A stretch of 64,000 nt of DNA from Mucilaginibacter xinganensis (lineage in GTDB: Bacteria > Bacteroidota > Bacteroidia > Sphingobacteriales > Sphingobacteriaceae): positions 4,216,001 through 4,280,000 of the forward strand of contig NZ_CP022743.1 of assembly GCF_002257585.1 (NCBI RefSeq), in the 5' to 3' direction. The notes under the pieces were generated by a model that did no database searches, was not told the origin of the DNA, and was given only the letters and a program-made list of their open reading frames with translations. Made by a program: the position numbers and the translations under genes. Every line of letters starts with the position of its first letter. Position 1 is the stretch's first letter. Shown here piece after piece: positions 10,073-19,440 of the stretch.

Positions 10073-10450
10073 ATGAAATTTAAAGACACAGACATACAAT
10101 CGCTTATAGGTAAGGTGCTGCGTACCGGTATGATCATATCTATGGGGATCGTTTTTTTTGGCGGAATCTTGTTTTTGTACCGTCACGGGCATTCTATCCC
10201 AAACTATAAGGTTTTTAAGGGCATCCCTCCTTTTCTTCAAAATACCGGGAGTTTGCTGCATGCCTCCTTTCAGCTAAAGGGACAGGCCATCATTCAATTG
10301 GGAATAATTTTATTAATTGCCACGCCTATACTAAGGGTAGTATTTTCAACCCTGGGCTTTGTACTGGAAAAAGACTACCTGTATGTGGGCATCAGCATGG
10401 TTGTGCTGGCTATTATTTTTACCAGCATGCTAAGCGGGCACGCGGGGTAA
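10073..10450 (+). CDS. DUF1634 membrane protein, partner of the TauE exporter
   Basis: 125 residues with three hydrophobic segments (about 17-37, 70-90, 103-121). The N-terminus (LIGKVLRTGMIISMGIVFFGG) and the pattern LGIILLIATPILRVVFS are typical of DUF1634, a short membrane protein commonly encoded directly after a TauE/SafE exporter. Same strand as the exporter, with a roughly 100-bp gap that may carry its own start signals. Molecular role unknown. Confidence 0.88.
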   Translation: MKFKDTDIQSLIGKVLRTGMIISMGIVFFGGILFLYRHGHSIPNYKVFKGIPPFLQNTGSLLHASFQLKGQAIIQLGIILLIATPILRVVFSTLGFVLEKDYLYVGISMVVLAIIFTSMLSGHAG

Positions 10451-10464
10451 TGATGCGTTTCTGT

Positions 10465-12909
10465 TTAGTTACCGCCGCCAAGGCTTATCCTTTTTTGCTC
10501 TTCTTCGTTACCTGTACGGTGCGTGGTAATGGTTTTTACCGAAGTTTTTCCGAACCGGTAAGTAAAGGTAAGCCGCGCAATCCGGCTCTCCAGTTTATCG
10601 GTTACCGTTAAGTTAAGATTTTGATAGTTCACGCTGCTCCTGTCGCGCAGGGTATTAAATATATCAGACACATTTAACCTTAAACTACCGCGATTATTAA
10701 ACATTTGCTCACCCAAACCGGCATCAACACGGTAACGTGGCTTGTTTTGATTGATCCCGTAAAAGTTTGCCGATTCATATTCGCCCGAAACCACGGCCGA
10801 TAGGGTTTTGCTTATTTTAAAGCTTTGAATGGTGTTCAAAATAATATCCTGCGTACCCTTATTCAGGTTGCCGTTTTGCGGGTAAGCCACATACCGCTGA
10901 TAGGATGCATCAGCGTGAAAATAAGCTTCCCACCAGTTATTAACTGTTAACGGCGCCGAAAACTTGATGCCATAATTGTAGATTTTTCCAAAATTGATTT
11001 GTGTTTTTACGTTAACCTTGGTGGCATCGTTTTGTTCGTAAAACCCAAAGTCGTATGCGTTACTTATTATAGACGTATATAAACTTGTTATAATGGTTTT
11101 GTTGTACGTGTGCGACAGCTCAATTAAATTGGAATACTGCGGCATTAAGTTTGGATTGCCCGCCCTGTAATCGTACGGATCAACATAGTATAAAAAGGGG
11201 TTAATTTCTTCGTAGGCCGGCCTGGTAATACCGCGGTTATAACTCAACGAAAACTCGTTTTTGCTGTCCCTTTTATAAGTAAACTGCGCCTGCGGGAATA
11301 AATCGAAATAACTGCGGTCTATTTTGGTATCCATAGTTACCGAGTTGCCGTTAGCAACGGTTTGTTCGCCGCGTAAGCCCATGGTAATATAAAACTTGTT
11401 AAACTTATTTTGATAGTTCACATAACCTGCATCCACAACTTCGGTATAAAAAAAATGATTGCTCAAATCAGCGTCAGGCACATATTGCCCGTTTACCTGC
11501 GGCCCAAAAATCAAATCATTATTGCTGGAAGCATGGCTGTATTTAATACCGGCCTCAAAAGTTGAGTTTTTTGAAAGCGGGGTGCTAAAATCAATCTTCG
11601 AAAGCCAGATCCTGATTGCTGATGGCGAAAGGTTTTCAAGCAAAACGGCATCCCGGTAAGGGCTCCAGTCGGCCCTGTAAAAATCATTGGTAATATACTC
11701 AGACGAACTGCGGTTAAAAGTGGTGTAATTGATATCGGCCGACAGCGTGCTGCCTGCCTTGTTAAGCTTGCCGTTATAATTTAGGTTATAATTTATCTTC
11801 TTAATATGCCGCCCAAGCTTTGATTCAGCGGTGATGATGGAATCCAGCACCCCTCCGTTGCTGATGTTCAGCTTATTATCTTTTGCAAAATCATCCTGCC
11901 GGGCAAACCCGTTAATTAAAAAACCAATAGTATGGTTTGGGGCAACCGTGTAATCAGCGCCTGCGCTAAACGTATTATTCTCACTGGTTTGAATGCCCTT
12001 ATAATCCACATGATAATTACTGATCAAATTATTGAAATCAATGATCCGGTCGGTTACAAAATTATGAAAGGTCTTATCGGTCGTAAAATTATAGCTCCCA
12101 AACAGGTTCAACTTATCCATACGGTCGTTAAACCTGACGCCTATATTGCTTTTGTAGTATTTTCCATAACCGGCAGTGGCAGAAATAGTACCATTGGAGC
12201 CTATATTATTACCCTTTTTTAAGACAATGTTCACTATACCCCCGCTCGATGCATCGTATTTGGCCGACCCGCTGGTTATCAGTTCAATTTTTTCAATCAT
12301 GTTCGACTGGATGCTGCGCAGGTAAGCAACCAGGTCTTCACCTGTAAGGTTGGTTGTTTTGCCATCAATCGTAATCAAAGCGCTTTGCCGCCCAATTATG
12401 CTGATGTTGTTGCTGTTATCAACCCGTACCCCGGGCGCTTGCCGCAATATCTCAAAGGCAGAATTGCCCTCGGCTGTTAAACTATTGGGGATATTTAACG
12501 TTATTTTTCCCGGTCTTACTTCAATTTGGGGCCTGCTGCTTAAAATGGTTACCTCTTTTAGCTGGTTGGTTGCCTGTTGTAAGTTTATTTCACCTATGCC
12601 GTGGTTTTCGTTATTGTCAATCCGGTAAGGGCCTGAATATGTTTTAACGTAACCAACAGCAGTTGCCAGCAGCAGGTAATCATCAGCAACCACATCTTCA
12701 AACCTGAACTTTCCGTTTTTGCCGGTAACGGTTGAACTTACAATAGACGAATCACGGGCTTTTAACAAAATCACAGTGGAGGCTTCGGCGGGGGTATGCT
12801 GTTCATTCAGCACCTTCCCATGTATGGTTGAAAGTACTGCCTGCGCGTGCACATTATTAAACAGTACGGCCAGGAACGCTGCCAATAAGCATCCAAAAAT
12901 AATCTTCAT
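10465..12909 (-). CDS. outer-membrane beta-barrel family receptor (OMP_b-brl_3)
   Basis: 814 residues. A signal peptide ends in NNVHAQ (about 23), followed by a CarboxypepD_reg-like Ig-fold domain (about 28-110), a plug (LRQAPGVRVDNSNNISIIG, about 155-230) and a long barrel ending in an aromatic-rich strand before a short basic tail. This is the TonB-receptor-like family with the OMP_b-brl_3 barrel, abundant in Bacteroidota. No SusD-like partner is adjacent, so polysaccharide uptake is not implied. It is convergent with the DUF1634 gene (14 bp apart) and divergent from the HipA-like gene. Confidence 0.88.
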   Translation of the reverse strand: MKIIFGCLLAAFLAVLFNNVHAQAVLSTIHGKVLNEQHTPAEASTVILLKARDSSIVSSTVTGKNGKFRFEDVVADDYLLLATAVGYVKTYSGPYRIDNNENHGIGEINLQQATNQLKEVTILSSRPQIEVRPGKITLNIPNSLTAEGNSAFEILRQAPGVRVDNSNNISIIGRQSALITIDGKTTNLTGEDLVAYLRSIQSNMIEKIELITSGSAKYDASSGGIVNIVLKKGNNIGSNGTISATAGYGKYYKSNIGVRFNDRMDKLNLFGSYNFTTDKTFHNFVTDRIIDFNNLISNYHVDYKGIQTSENNTFSAGADYTVAPNHTIGFLINGFARQDDFAKDNKLNISNGGVLDSIITAESKLGRHIKKINYNLNYNGKLNKAGSTLSADINYTTFNRSSSEYITNDFYRADWSPYRDAVLLENLSPSAIRIWLSKIDFSTPLSKNSTFEAGIKYSHASSNNDLIFGPQVNGQYVPDADLSNHFFYTEVVDAGYVNYQNKFNKFYITMGLRGEQTVANGNSVTMDTKIDRSYFDLFPQAQFTYKRDSKNEFSLSYNRGITRPAYEEINPFLYYVDPYDYRAGNPNLMPQYSNLIELSHTYNKTIITSLYTSIISNAYDFGFYEQNDATKVNVKTQINFGKIYNYGIKFSAPLTVNNWWEAYFHADASYQRYVAYPQNGNLNKGTQDIILNTIQSFKISKTLSAVVSGEYESANFYGINQNKPRYRVDAGLGEQMFNNRGSLRLNVSDIFNTLRDRSSVNYQNLNLTVTDKLESRIARLTFTYRFGKTSVKTITTHRTGNEEEQKRISLGGGN

Positions 12910-13240
12910 TAATAGATAGTGTAGAAATGTACTATAAACGTAATTTTAAATCTGCCGCAACATCACAGCAAAAATCACTTTTTTTTTAAAGTCGATTTTA
13001 CGAAAAATAAACATAAAAGTTGTACGACAGCTGGTATCATAATCCTTTTCATACCTGTATTACGTACAACCGTGTCACACAGCAGTGTTTATTTTCTTTC
13101 CGGTAAACTTACCAAATGTTAATCAATACTTTAATTTTAATTAATATTTATAGTTCTGCACAAACCCCGCAGTTTGATTACGTTCTTTATTCCTGTAAAT
13201 TTACCGCCGGCCATAAGGGCATTAATGAAACCATTATTTT
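12910..13240. other. divergent intergenic region with an 8-bp inverted repeat
   Basis: 331 bp between a divergent receptor gene and a HipA-like kinase gene. No coding sequence seen. It holds an exact inverted repeat, GTTGTACG at 13019-13026 and CGTACAAC at 13063-13070, 36 bp between the arms, which could be a split operator. The rest is AT-rich promoter-like DNA. Confidence 0.45.
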
Positions 13241-14038
13241 ATGAATTACAGTAAACCCCGGTTGCGTACAGTAAATGTGCAGCGCTACGTTACACCCCTG
13301 CGCGAAGGAGGTTCGTTACCCGCAATAGCCGAGGCTGACGACGGCTTTTTATATGTACTAAAGTTTAGGGGCGCCGGGCAAGGCGCCAGGGCACTGATAG
13401 CTGAGCTGATTGGCGGCGAAATTGCACGTGCCTGCGGATTAAAAGTACCTGAAATTGTTTTTGCCAACCTTGACGAGGCTTTTGGCCGTACCGAACCTGA
13501 CGAAGAGATCCAGGACTTGTTAAAAGCCAGTGTTGGCCTTAACCTGGCGCTGCATTACCTGTCGGGCGCTATAACTTTTGATGCTTCGGTAGTTAACATT
13601 GATCATAAACTTGCCTCAAAAATAGTTTGGCTGGATTGCCTGCTAACCAACGTTGACCGTACCCCGCGCAATACCAATATGCTGATGTGGCATAAAGAGC
13701 TCTGGCTAATTGACCACGGCGCCGCACTATATTTTCACCATTCCTGGCAAAACTGGGAAGAAGCTGCAAAAAAACCTTTTTTACAGATCAAAGACCATGT
13801 ATTGTTACAGCGCGCAACTCTGCTGGATGAGGTTGACGCCGAATTCCGCACCATATTAACAGACGAAGTGATCCGTGATATAGTTAACCTGGTACCTGAC
13901 GAATGGCTCACCGGCGAACTGGCTTTTGAAACACCGCAGCATTACCGCGATGCGTACGCCCATTTTTTAATAACCCGTATAGCACATTCAGATTTTTTTG
14001 TAAAAGGAGCCCAAAATGCAGCAGAAGCAGTTATTTGA
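13241..14038 (+). CDS. HipA-like kinase (HipA_2 type)
   Basis: 265 residues, much shorter than HipA toxins of about 440 residues and lacking their N-terminal subdomain. Kinase-like landmarks are visible: catalytic-loop-like NVDRTPRNTN (137-146, D139) and the metal-binding-like DHGAALYFHH (158-167). The N-terminal part (GFLYVLKFRGAGQGARALIAE) resembles the nucleotide-binding lobe. It overlaps the DUF3037 gene by 23 bp, the usual neighbour of this short HipA group. No HipB-like helix-turn-helix antitoxin is present, so toxin activity should not be assumed. Substrate unknown. Confidence 0.85.
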   Translation: MNYSKPRLRTVNVQRYVTPLREGGSLPAIAEADDGFLYVLKFRGAGQGARALIAELIGGEIARACGLKVPEIVFANLDEAFGRTEPDEEIQDLLKASVGLNLALHYLSGAITFDASVVNIDHKLASKIVWLDCLLTNVDRTPRNTNMLMWHKELWLIDHGAALYFHHSWQNWEEAAKKPFLQIKDHVLLQRATLLDEVDAEFRTILTDEVIRDIVNLVPDEWLTGELAFETPQHYRDAYAHFLITRIAHSDFFVKGAQNAAEAVI

Positions 14039-14399
14039 ATATGCCGTTATCCGCGTGGTACCAAGGGTAGAACGGGAAGAATTTTTAAATATCGGGGTGA
14101 TCTTATTTTGCGCCAAACAAAAATTCCTGCAAACAAAATACCTGCTGGATGAGGCGCGCCTGAAGGCTTGCCATCCCGGTTTGGATCTTGAAGAATTAAA
14201 AAAACACTTGTGCTCATTTGAACGCATTTGCCATGGCGGCAAAGATGCAGGGCCAATTGGCCAATTGGATCAGGCATCGCGCTTTCGCTGGCTCACCGCC
14301 ACCCGCAGCACTGTTTTGCAAACCTCAAAAGTACACCCCGGCATAAGCGAAGACGCTTTAGCCACGCTGAACAGGTTGTTTGAGCAGCTGGTAATGTAA
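14016..14399 (+). CDS. DUF3037 protein, partner of the HipA-like kinase
   Basis: 127 residues. The N-terminus (YAVIRVVPRVEREEFLNIGV) is characteristic of DUF3037. The ATG at 14016 lies inside the kinase reading frame and is preceded by AAAGGAG about seven bases upstream, a clear Shine-Dalgarno that is unusual for this phylum and supports the overlapping start. A terminator follows the stop. Function unknown; the strict pairing suggests it acts with the kinase, perhaps as substrate or regulator. Confidence 0.88.
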   Translation: MQQKQLFEYAVIRVVPRVEREEFLNIGVILFCAKQKFLQTKYLLDEARLKACHPGLDLEELKKHLCSFERICHGGKDAGPIGQLDQASRFRWLTATRSTVLQTSKVHPGISEDALATLNRLFEQLVM

Positions 14400-14422
14400 T
14401 TGATCAGCTAAAATAAGAATCA

Positions 14423-14463
14423 AAATAGGGCGGAGTGTTTAACGTCGCCCTATTTCTTTTTTT
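14423..14463 (+). terminator. intrinsic terminator after DUF3037
   Basis: Stem ATAGGGCG/CGCCCTAT with a 13-nt loop followed by a T-rich tract. It overlaps the last codons of the convergent gene on the minus strand. Confidence 0.75.
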
Positions 14464-14827
14464 CCTCAATCTCAGTTTCCAAACGCACTTTTTTCAAATC
14501 GATGCGAACCAGCGCAAAAAGGCTCATATAAATATTAGCCACAAATACCAGCGCAAAGCCGGCAATAAGATAGCCGCGCCAATCGGTCATTAATAATTTG
14601 TAATTGGTAAGCAGCAGCATAGCAAGGGTAACGTAATGGCTAAAACAATACTCGCAGGTAAAAAGGTAAAAAAACTTTCGTTCGGCAATGGTTTTGCCTG
14701 TGTGGCAACGGCTTACACAATAATCCCGCGGCTCGCGGAAAACCTCCTCGTGGGTAACCGTCCATGCTATGCATGCAATGGGAATAGCCAGTAAAAACAA
14801 CCAGGCAATTTGTGTGCTTAATTCCAT
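14450..14827 (-). CDS. small membrane protein with paired cysteines
   Basis: 125 residues from the ATG at 14827 (MELSTQIAWLFLLAIPIACI); the frame is open to 14908 but the added residues look non-coding. Three hydrophobic segments (about 5-25, 60-80, 87-110). Between the first two lies a segment with C41, C45 and the pair CEYC (about 61-64) next to H67 (FFYLFTCEYCFSHYV), which could bind metal or form disulfides. It loosely recalls DUF1360-type proteins with a membrane-proximal CxxC, but I cannot assign it. C-terminus is charged (ETEIEEKKK). Alone on its strand. Confidence 0.7.
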   Translation of the reverse strand: MELSTQIAWLFLLAIPIACIAWTVTHEEVFREPRDYCVSRCHTGKTIAERKFFYLFTCEYCFSHYVTLAMLLLTNYKLLMTDWRGYLIAGFALVFVANIYMSLFALVRIDLKKVRLETEIEEKKK

Positions 14828-15027
14828 AGTGTTATAAGTACATAACACATTAAAAAGTTTTAGCTTAACGTTGTGTATCAGCAATAAATAAAATTCCTGC
14901 CGGGGCATCCTGTATTTAACCGGATTTTATCCTTTTATGCCCACTTTTTGCCTGCTTTTAGCAGCAGTCACCATTTTTTTTTGTGCTGAAATATTGTTCA
15001 TTATGTTTACAGAAATTAATTTAAATA

Positions 15028-17265
15028 ATGAGCCACGTCACACAAGCAGCAAAACTCTTTTTAATCACACTACTTTCATTAACAAGCTTAAATCTGCTCA
15101 AAGCAAAATCAGCCCCAGTGGCCGACAGCGTCAATAATACTGAAGTTAAAGGAATCATCAGCCGCATTCTTCCCGGTAAATCATCTTATTTTATATTAAA
15201 AACTATTCCTGTTAAAGCCAGCCGCGATAGCTTTTATGTGCAAAGCCAGGGAGATAAAATAGTTATTGAAGGCACCAACGCACTGTCAATGGCCAAAGGG
15301 CTTAACTATTACCTTAAAACCTATTGCCACATCTCGGTAAGCTGGTATGCCAATGACGTAATTAACGTACCGGCGCAGTTACCGGTAATTGACCAGCCTG
15401 CCGGGCAGGCCTGCCGTTTTGATAAACGTTTTTTTCTAAACTATTGCACATTTGGCTATACTACCCTTTGGTGGCAATGGCGTGATTGGGAACATTTAAT
15501 TGACTGGATGGCACTTAACGGCATCAACATGCCGCTGGCTATTACCGGGCAGGAATACATCTGGCAGCGGGTATGGAAAAAATTCGGAATGACCGACGAG
15601 CAGAGCCGCGCGTTTTTTACCGGCCCGGCGCATTTGCCGTGGCAGCGCATGGGCAACCTGGACAGGTGGCTCGGCCCCCTGCCGCAAAGTTTTATTGATG
15701 GCCAGTTTACCCTGCAAAAGCAAATCCTGCAAAGGGAAAGAAGCCTGGGCATGAAACCTATTTTGCCCGCATTTGCCGGCCATGTACCCAAAGACCTGGT
15801 AAAAAAGTTCCCAAAAATGAAAGTTACCGACCTTGGCTCATATGACACCGGGACGGAGAACGATGCTTTTTTCCTCGATCCGATGGATCCCCTGTTTGTT
15901 AAAATTCAGAAACTTTACCTCGGCGAACAGGAAAAATTACTGGGCACTAATCACTATTACGGTGCCGATCCATTCAACGAGATGAACCCGCCCAGCTGGG
16001 AACCCGCCTACCTGGCCAGTGTGGCAAAAACCATATACAGCGGCATGAAAGCCATTGACCCGAATGCCGTTTGGGTACAAATGGGCTGGACTTTTTATTA
16101 CGACCGTAAACACTGGACCAACCCGCGCCTGGAAGCCATGATAAAGGCCGTGCCGCCGAATAAAATGCTGTTGCTGGACTATTTTTGCGAGCAAACCGAA
16201 GTTTGGCGCGCAACCGATGCCTTTTTTAATGCCCCCTATATTTGGTGTTACCTGGGCAATTTTGGTGGCAATACCCAACTGGCGGCCCCGCTGTTAAAGG
16301 TGGCCAAACTGTTGCCCGCTGCCGAAAAAGATCCTAACCACCGGCAAATGGATGGCATTGGTACCACGCTTGAAGGTTTCGGGGTTAACCAGTTTATGTT
16401 TGAATGGCTGTTTGATTACGCCTGGAATGCCAATGCTGCAAACGTAAACGATTGGATGAAACAATATGCCGACAGCCGCAGCGGCCGTCATGACGTGGTT
16501 GCGCAATCGGCCTGGTTAAAGCTTTTGCCCGTAGTATATAACGCACAGGTATCAGGCGTTGGATTAGGAAATATCGTTCAGTCCGAGCCGATGCTGAAAG
16601 GGCACGGTGATTACTCCTCATTAAGCAATTACGATTACAGCGCATTGAGCAATATCCTGCCATCATTTTTTGTTGCTGACTCCGCTTCAAAAGCATCGCC
16701 CAATTACCGCAGAGATTTGGCATTGGTTGAAAAACAGGTACTTGTTAACCTTGCATCCGCAATTCGCGACAGTATCGGCAAAGCCTACTATGCAAAGGAT
16801 ACCCGGTCATTTGAAAAATTCACCAAACTATTCACTTCGCTGTGCGATGATGTGGACCTGGTTGCCTCAACCCAGCAGGATCTGTTATTAGGAAACTGGA
16901 TAGGGCAAGCCCGCGCCTTTGGCAACACAACTGCTGAAAAGAACTTTTACGAAAAGGACGCCCGCGTATTGATCACCACCTGGGGCGGCGAGGCCAACGT
17001 AAATACCGATTATGCAGCAAAGGATTGGGCCGGGTTGATAAAAACCTATTACAAACCGCGCTGGGAGTTATTTTTTAACTACCTGCGAAAAACCTTGAAT
17101 GCCGGAACACCGCCGGATATGAAAGAATTTGACAAGCTGCGCGTTAAGTTTGAATGGCAGTGGACGGATAAAACTGCTGCAGACCAACCCTTTGCGACGC
17201 AGCCACAGGGCGATGTAATGAAGATCTGTAGCGATCTTTATAAAAAATGGGCATTGTATTTATAG
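15028..17265 (+). CDS. alpha-N-acetylglucosaminidase, GH89 (NAGLU family)
   Basis: 745 residues with an N-terminal signal-like segment (LFLITLLSLTSLNLLKA), so secreted or periplasmic. The order is a small N-terminal domain (about 40-125), the catalytic barrel starting at the CTFGYTTLWWQWRDWEHLID region, and a helical C-terminal domain. Family acidic residues are in place: E318 in ADPFNEMNPP and E449 in GTTLEGFG, corresponding to human NAGLU E316 and E446. GH89 enzymes remove terminal alpha-GlcNAc, for example from heparan-type glycans or mucin. It has no SusC/D partners nearby and appears monocistronic. Confidence 0.95.
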   Translation: MSHVTQAAKLFLITLLSLTSLNLLKAKSAPVADSVNNTEVKGIISRILPGKSSYFILKTIPVKASRDSFYVQSQGDKIVIEGTNALSMAKGLNYYLKTYCHISVSWYANDVINVPAQLPVIDQPAGQACRFDKRFFLNYCTFGYTTLWWQWRDWEHLIDWMALNGINMPLAITGQEYIWQRVWKKFGMTDEQSRAFFTGPAHLPWQRMGNLDRWLGPLPQSFIDGQFTLQKQILQRERSLGMKPILPAFAGHVPKDLVKKFPKMKVTDLGSYDTGTENDAFFLDPMDPLFVKIQKLYLGEQEKLLGTNHYYGADPFNEMNPPSWEPAYLASVAKTIYSGMKAIDPNAVWVQMGWTFYYDRKHWTNPRLEAMIKAVPPNKMLLLDYFCEQTEVWRATDAFFNAPYIWCYLGNFGGNTQLAAPLLKVAKLLPAAEKDPNHRQMDGIGTTLEGFGVNQFMFEWLFDYAWNANAANVNDWMKQYADSRSGRHDVVAQSAWLKLLPVVYNAQVSGVGLGNIVQSEPMLKGHGDYSSLSNYDYSALSNILPSFFVADSASKASPNYRRDLALVEKQVLVNLASAIRDSIGKAYYAKDTRSFEKFTKLFTSLCDDVDLVASTQQDLLLGNWIGQARAFGNTTAEKNFYEKDARVLITTWGGEANVNTDYAAKDWAGLIKTYYKPRWELFFNYLRKTLNAGTPPDMKEFDKLRVKFEWQWTDKTAADQPFATQPQGDVMKICSDLYKKWALYL

Positions 17266-17458
17266 TCCGTAACAAAATAAAGTATTTAAATAGCCGATGG
17301 CCTGTACGTTTTACGGGCCATTCGCAGTTATAGCTATGACGCTTGTTTTCAAGGAGCAGGATTAGGAACTGTATATGCTAATTTGTTTACATTTAGCAAA
17401 AAACAGCTTAATTTTACTAATTTCGGGATTGCAAATTTCCTTGTCTGATTATACTTAA

Positions 17459-18748
17459 ATGAAGAAAATATTATTTGTTGTTGCTACATTGCTTTTAACC
17501 GGAAAAGCTATTGCACAGGCCGAACCGGCCAATTATGTTACGGCGGTCACCAAATTTACCCAATATTACAATCACGACCAGCCCGACAGTATTTTCAGCA
17601 TGTTTAGCCCCGAGATGAAGGCCAGCCTGCCTATCGGTAATTTTAAACCCACAACCATCCAGTTAAAATCACAATACGGCAGCCTGCTCAAAACCGAATT
17701 TGTAAAGATCACACAAACACTTGCCATTTATAAGGCCACCTTTCAAAACAGTACATTTTTGTTAAACCTGGCGTTAAACGCTCAAAATAAACTAACTGGA
17801 TTATTGTTAAGCCCCTACACCGAAGATAAGATTGCAGCAGGTTTTGCATTTGATCCATCGCTTGATGAAACCCCTATTTTATTAAAAACATTGACAGGTA
17901 CTGTTTCCGGAGCCCTGGTGATGCCTAAAAACCCATCGGGCAAAATCCCCGTTGTTATAATTATTGCCGATGCAGGCGCTACCGACAGGGACGGTAACAA
18001 TGAAAAAACGGGCATATCAGCAAATACCTATAAAATATTGGCTAATGATTTAGGTAAAAATGGCATAGCGACCGTACGCTATGATAAGCGCCTTGTTGGT
18101 GCAAGTATGACCAAAAGCAAAGAATCAGAATTAAGGATAGAGGACTACAGCGATGATGCTATGGGTCTTGCAAATATGCTGAACGATGATCAGCGCTTTT
18201 CAAAGGTGGTATTGTTCGGCCATGGCGAAGGCGCCCTGGTAGCGGCACTTGCCGTAAACGATTCCCCGGTTAAAGGTTTTATCAGCGCGGAATGGAACGC
18301 TGACAATGGCGATAAGATCCTTAAAGAACAAATGAAATCAAAGCCGCAGTTTTTACAGGATGAGTTAAAAACCTTTCTTGACAGTCTGCGAAAAGGAAAA
18401 ATGACCCCTAATATCGATCCTGCGCTTTATTACATTGCACGGCCCAGTATCCAGAACTTTATTATGTCATGGTGCCGTTACGATCCTATCCGGGGGATAA
18501 AACGAATTAAGCTGCCAATATTGATCATCCAGGGAACAACTGACAAAACCGTTCCTGCTGAAAACGGGCAGCGCCTAAAAAAAGCAAAATCAGAAGCTAC
18601 CCTGCTCGAGATAAAAAACATGAACCATATTTTAAAAGAAGCTCCCGCAGATGAAGAACAAAACATGGCGACGTACAGCAAACCCGACCTGCCGCTAAAA
18701 CCCGAATTGATCCCGGCTCTTGTGGAGTTTATCAACAAGCTAAGGTAA
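17459..18748 (+). CDS. secreted alpha/beta hydrolase with N-terminal DUF3887-like domain
   Basis: 429 residues. The signal peptide ends at AIAQ (about 19). Residues 25-125 form a small domain starting with the FTQYYNHDQPDSIFSMFS pattern seen in DUF3887-type domains. The hydrolase domain follows, with IIADAGATDRDGNN (oxyanion region), the nucleophile elbow GHGEGA (serine replaced by glutamate), QGTTDKTVP with the acidic residue and NMNHILKEA with the histidine. The elbow GHGEG lacks serine, so catalysis may be altered or use another residue. Substrate unknown. Confidence 0.8.
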   Translation: MKKILFVVATLLLTGKAIAQAEPANYVTAVTKFTQYYNHDQPDSIFSMFSPEMKASLPIGNFKPTTIQLKSQYGSLLKTEFVKITQTLAIYKATFQNSTFLLNLALNAQNKLTGLLLSPYTEDKIAAGFAFDPSLDETPILLKTLTGTVSGALVMPKNPSGKIPVVIIIADAGATDRDGNNEKTGISANTYKILANDLGKNGIATVRYDKRLVGASMTKSKESELRIEDYSDDAMGLANMLNDDQRFSKVVLFGHGEGALVAALAVNDSPVKGFISAEWNADNGDKILKEQMKSKPQFLQDELKTFLDSLRKGKMTPNIDPALYYIARPSIQNFIMSWCRYDPIRGIKRIKLPILIIQGTTDKTVPAENGQRLKKAKSEATLLEIKNMNHILKEAPADEEQNMATYSKPDLPLKPELIPALVEFINKLR

Positions 18749-18766
18749 GCGTAAACCCTGCGTTAA

Positions 18767-19243
18767 CTAACTTTTCCAGTTGCCCAAAAAGCGCCTTATG
18801 GCTACAATTTCGCCGATATGGTAAGCGTTATGATCTGCCATTTGCAGGGCTTCGCGCAAAATATTTTGCCCGTCGCCATGTTCCAATGGCTGGTAAATAT
18901 CGCTATGCTCCAATAACTCAATAAATTCATCCAGGTCGCTTTCAATTTGTTCAATTGACCCTTTCCATGCGTCTTCGTCAGCAGGTTCGCTTTCTTTTGG
19001 CCAATAATCATCAGGCCATTTTGGCGATTGATGATCAGCATCCTTGCTAAATTGCAGCATATCCCATTGGGCTATCCTGATATGATCAACCAGCTGCCAG
19101 ATACTGTAAGGCATATTTTCGGGCTTTATGCCACGCAGTTGGGGGGTTAATCCTTTTACCGCATCGCTAAAGGAGGCGTGTGCGCTACCGCCCAGTAACA
19201 ATTTCGACAGTTCGTTTATGAGTGTTTTATGCTGGTTATCCAT
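18767..19243 (-). CDS. DinB-family four-helix protein
   Basis: 158 residues. The pattern SIWQLVDHIRIAQWDML in the middle and DHNAYHIGEIVAIRRFLG at the C-terminus are the DinB-superfamily signatures; the histidines of DH, DH and YHIGE are the usual metal ligands. DinB-like proteins include thiol-dependent transferases and stress-induced proteins; no specific activity can be assigned. Single gene on the minus strand between two plus-strand genes. Confidence 0.85.
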   Translation of the reverse strand: MDNQHKTLINELSKLLLGGSAHASFSDAVKGLTPQLRGIKPENMPYSIWQLVDHIRIAQWDMLQFSKDADHQSPKWPDDYWPKESEPADEDAWKGSIEQIESDLDEFIELLEHSDIYQPLEHGDGQNILREALQMADHNAYHIGEIVAIRRFLGNWKS

Positions 19244-19440
19244 GAGCTTCGTATTTACTGTTTTTACACCTGGTATAATTGTTTAACAAATATCATAAAA
19301 ATAAGTTCGGCTATTTAAAAACAAGTTTACCACCGGATTTAACGGTGCTGCAAAATTGATGTGCCCGCAGCCATATTCTTTTTGATTTATTTCGCTTAAA
19401 AGTTTTAAGTTTATCCATTAAACTTTAAACAGATACCCCA

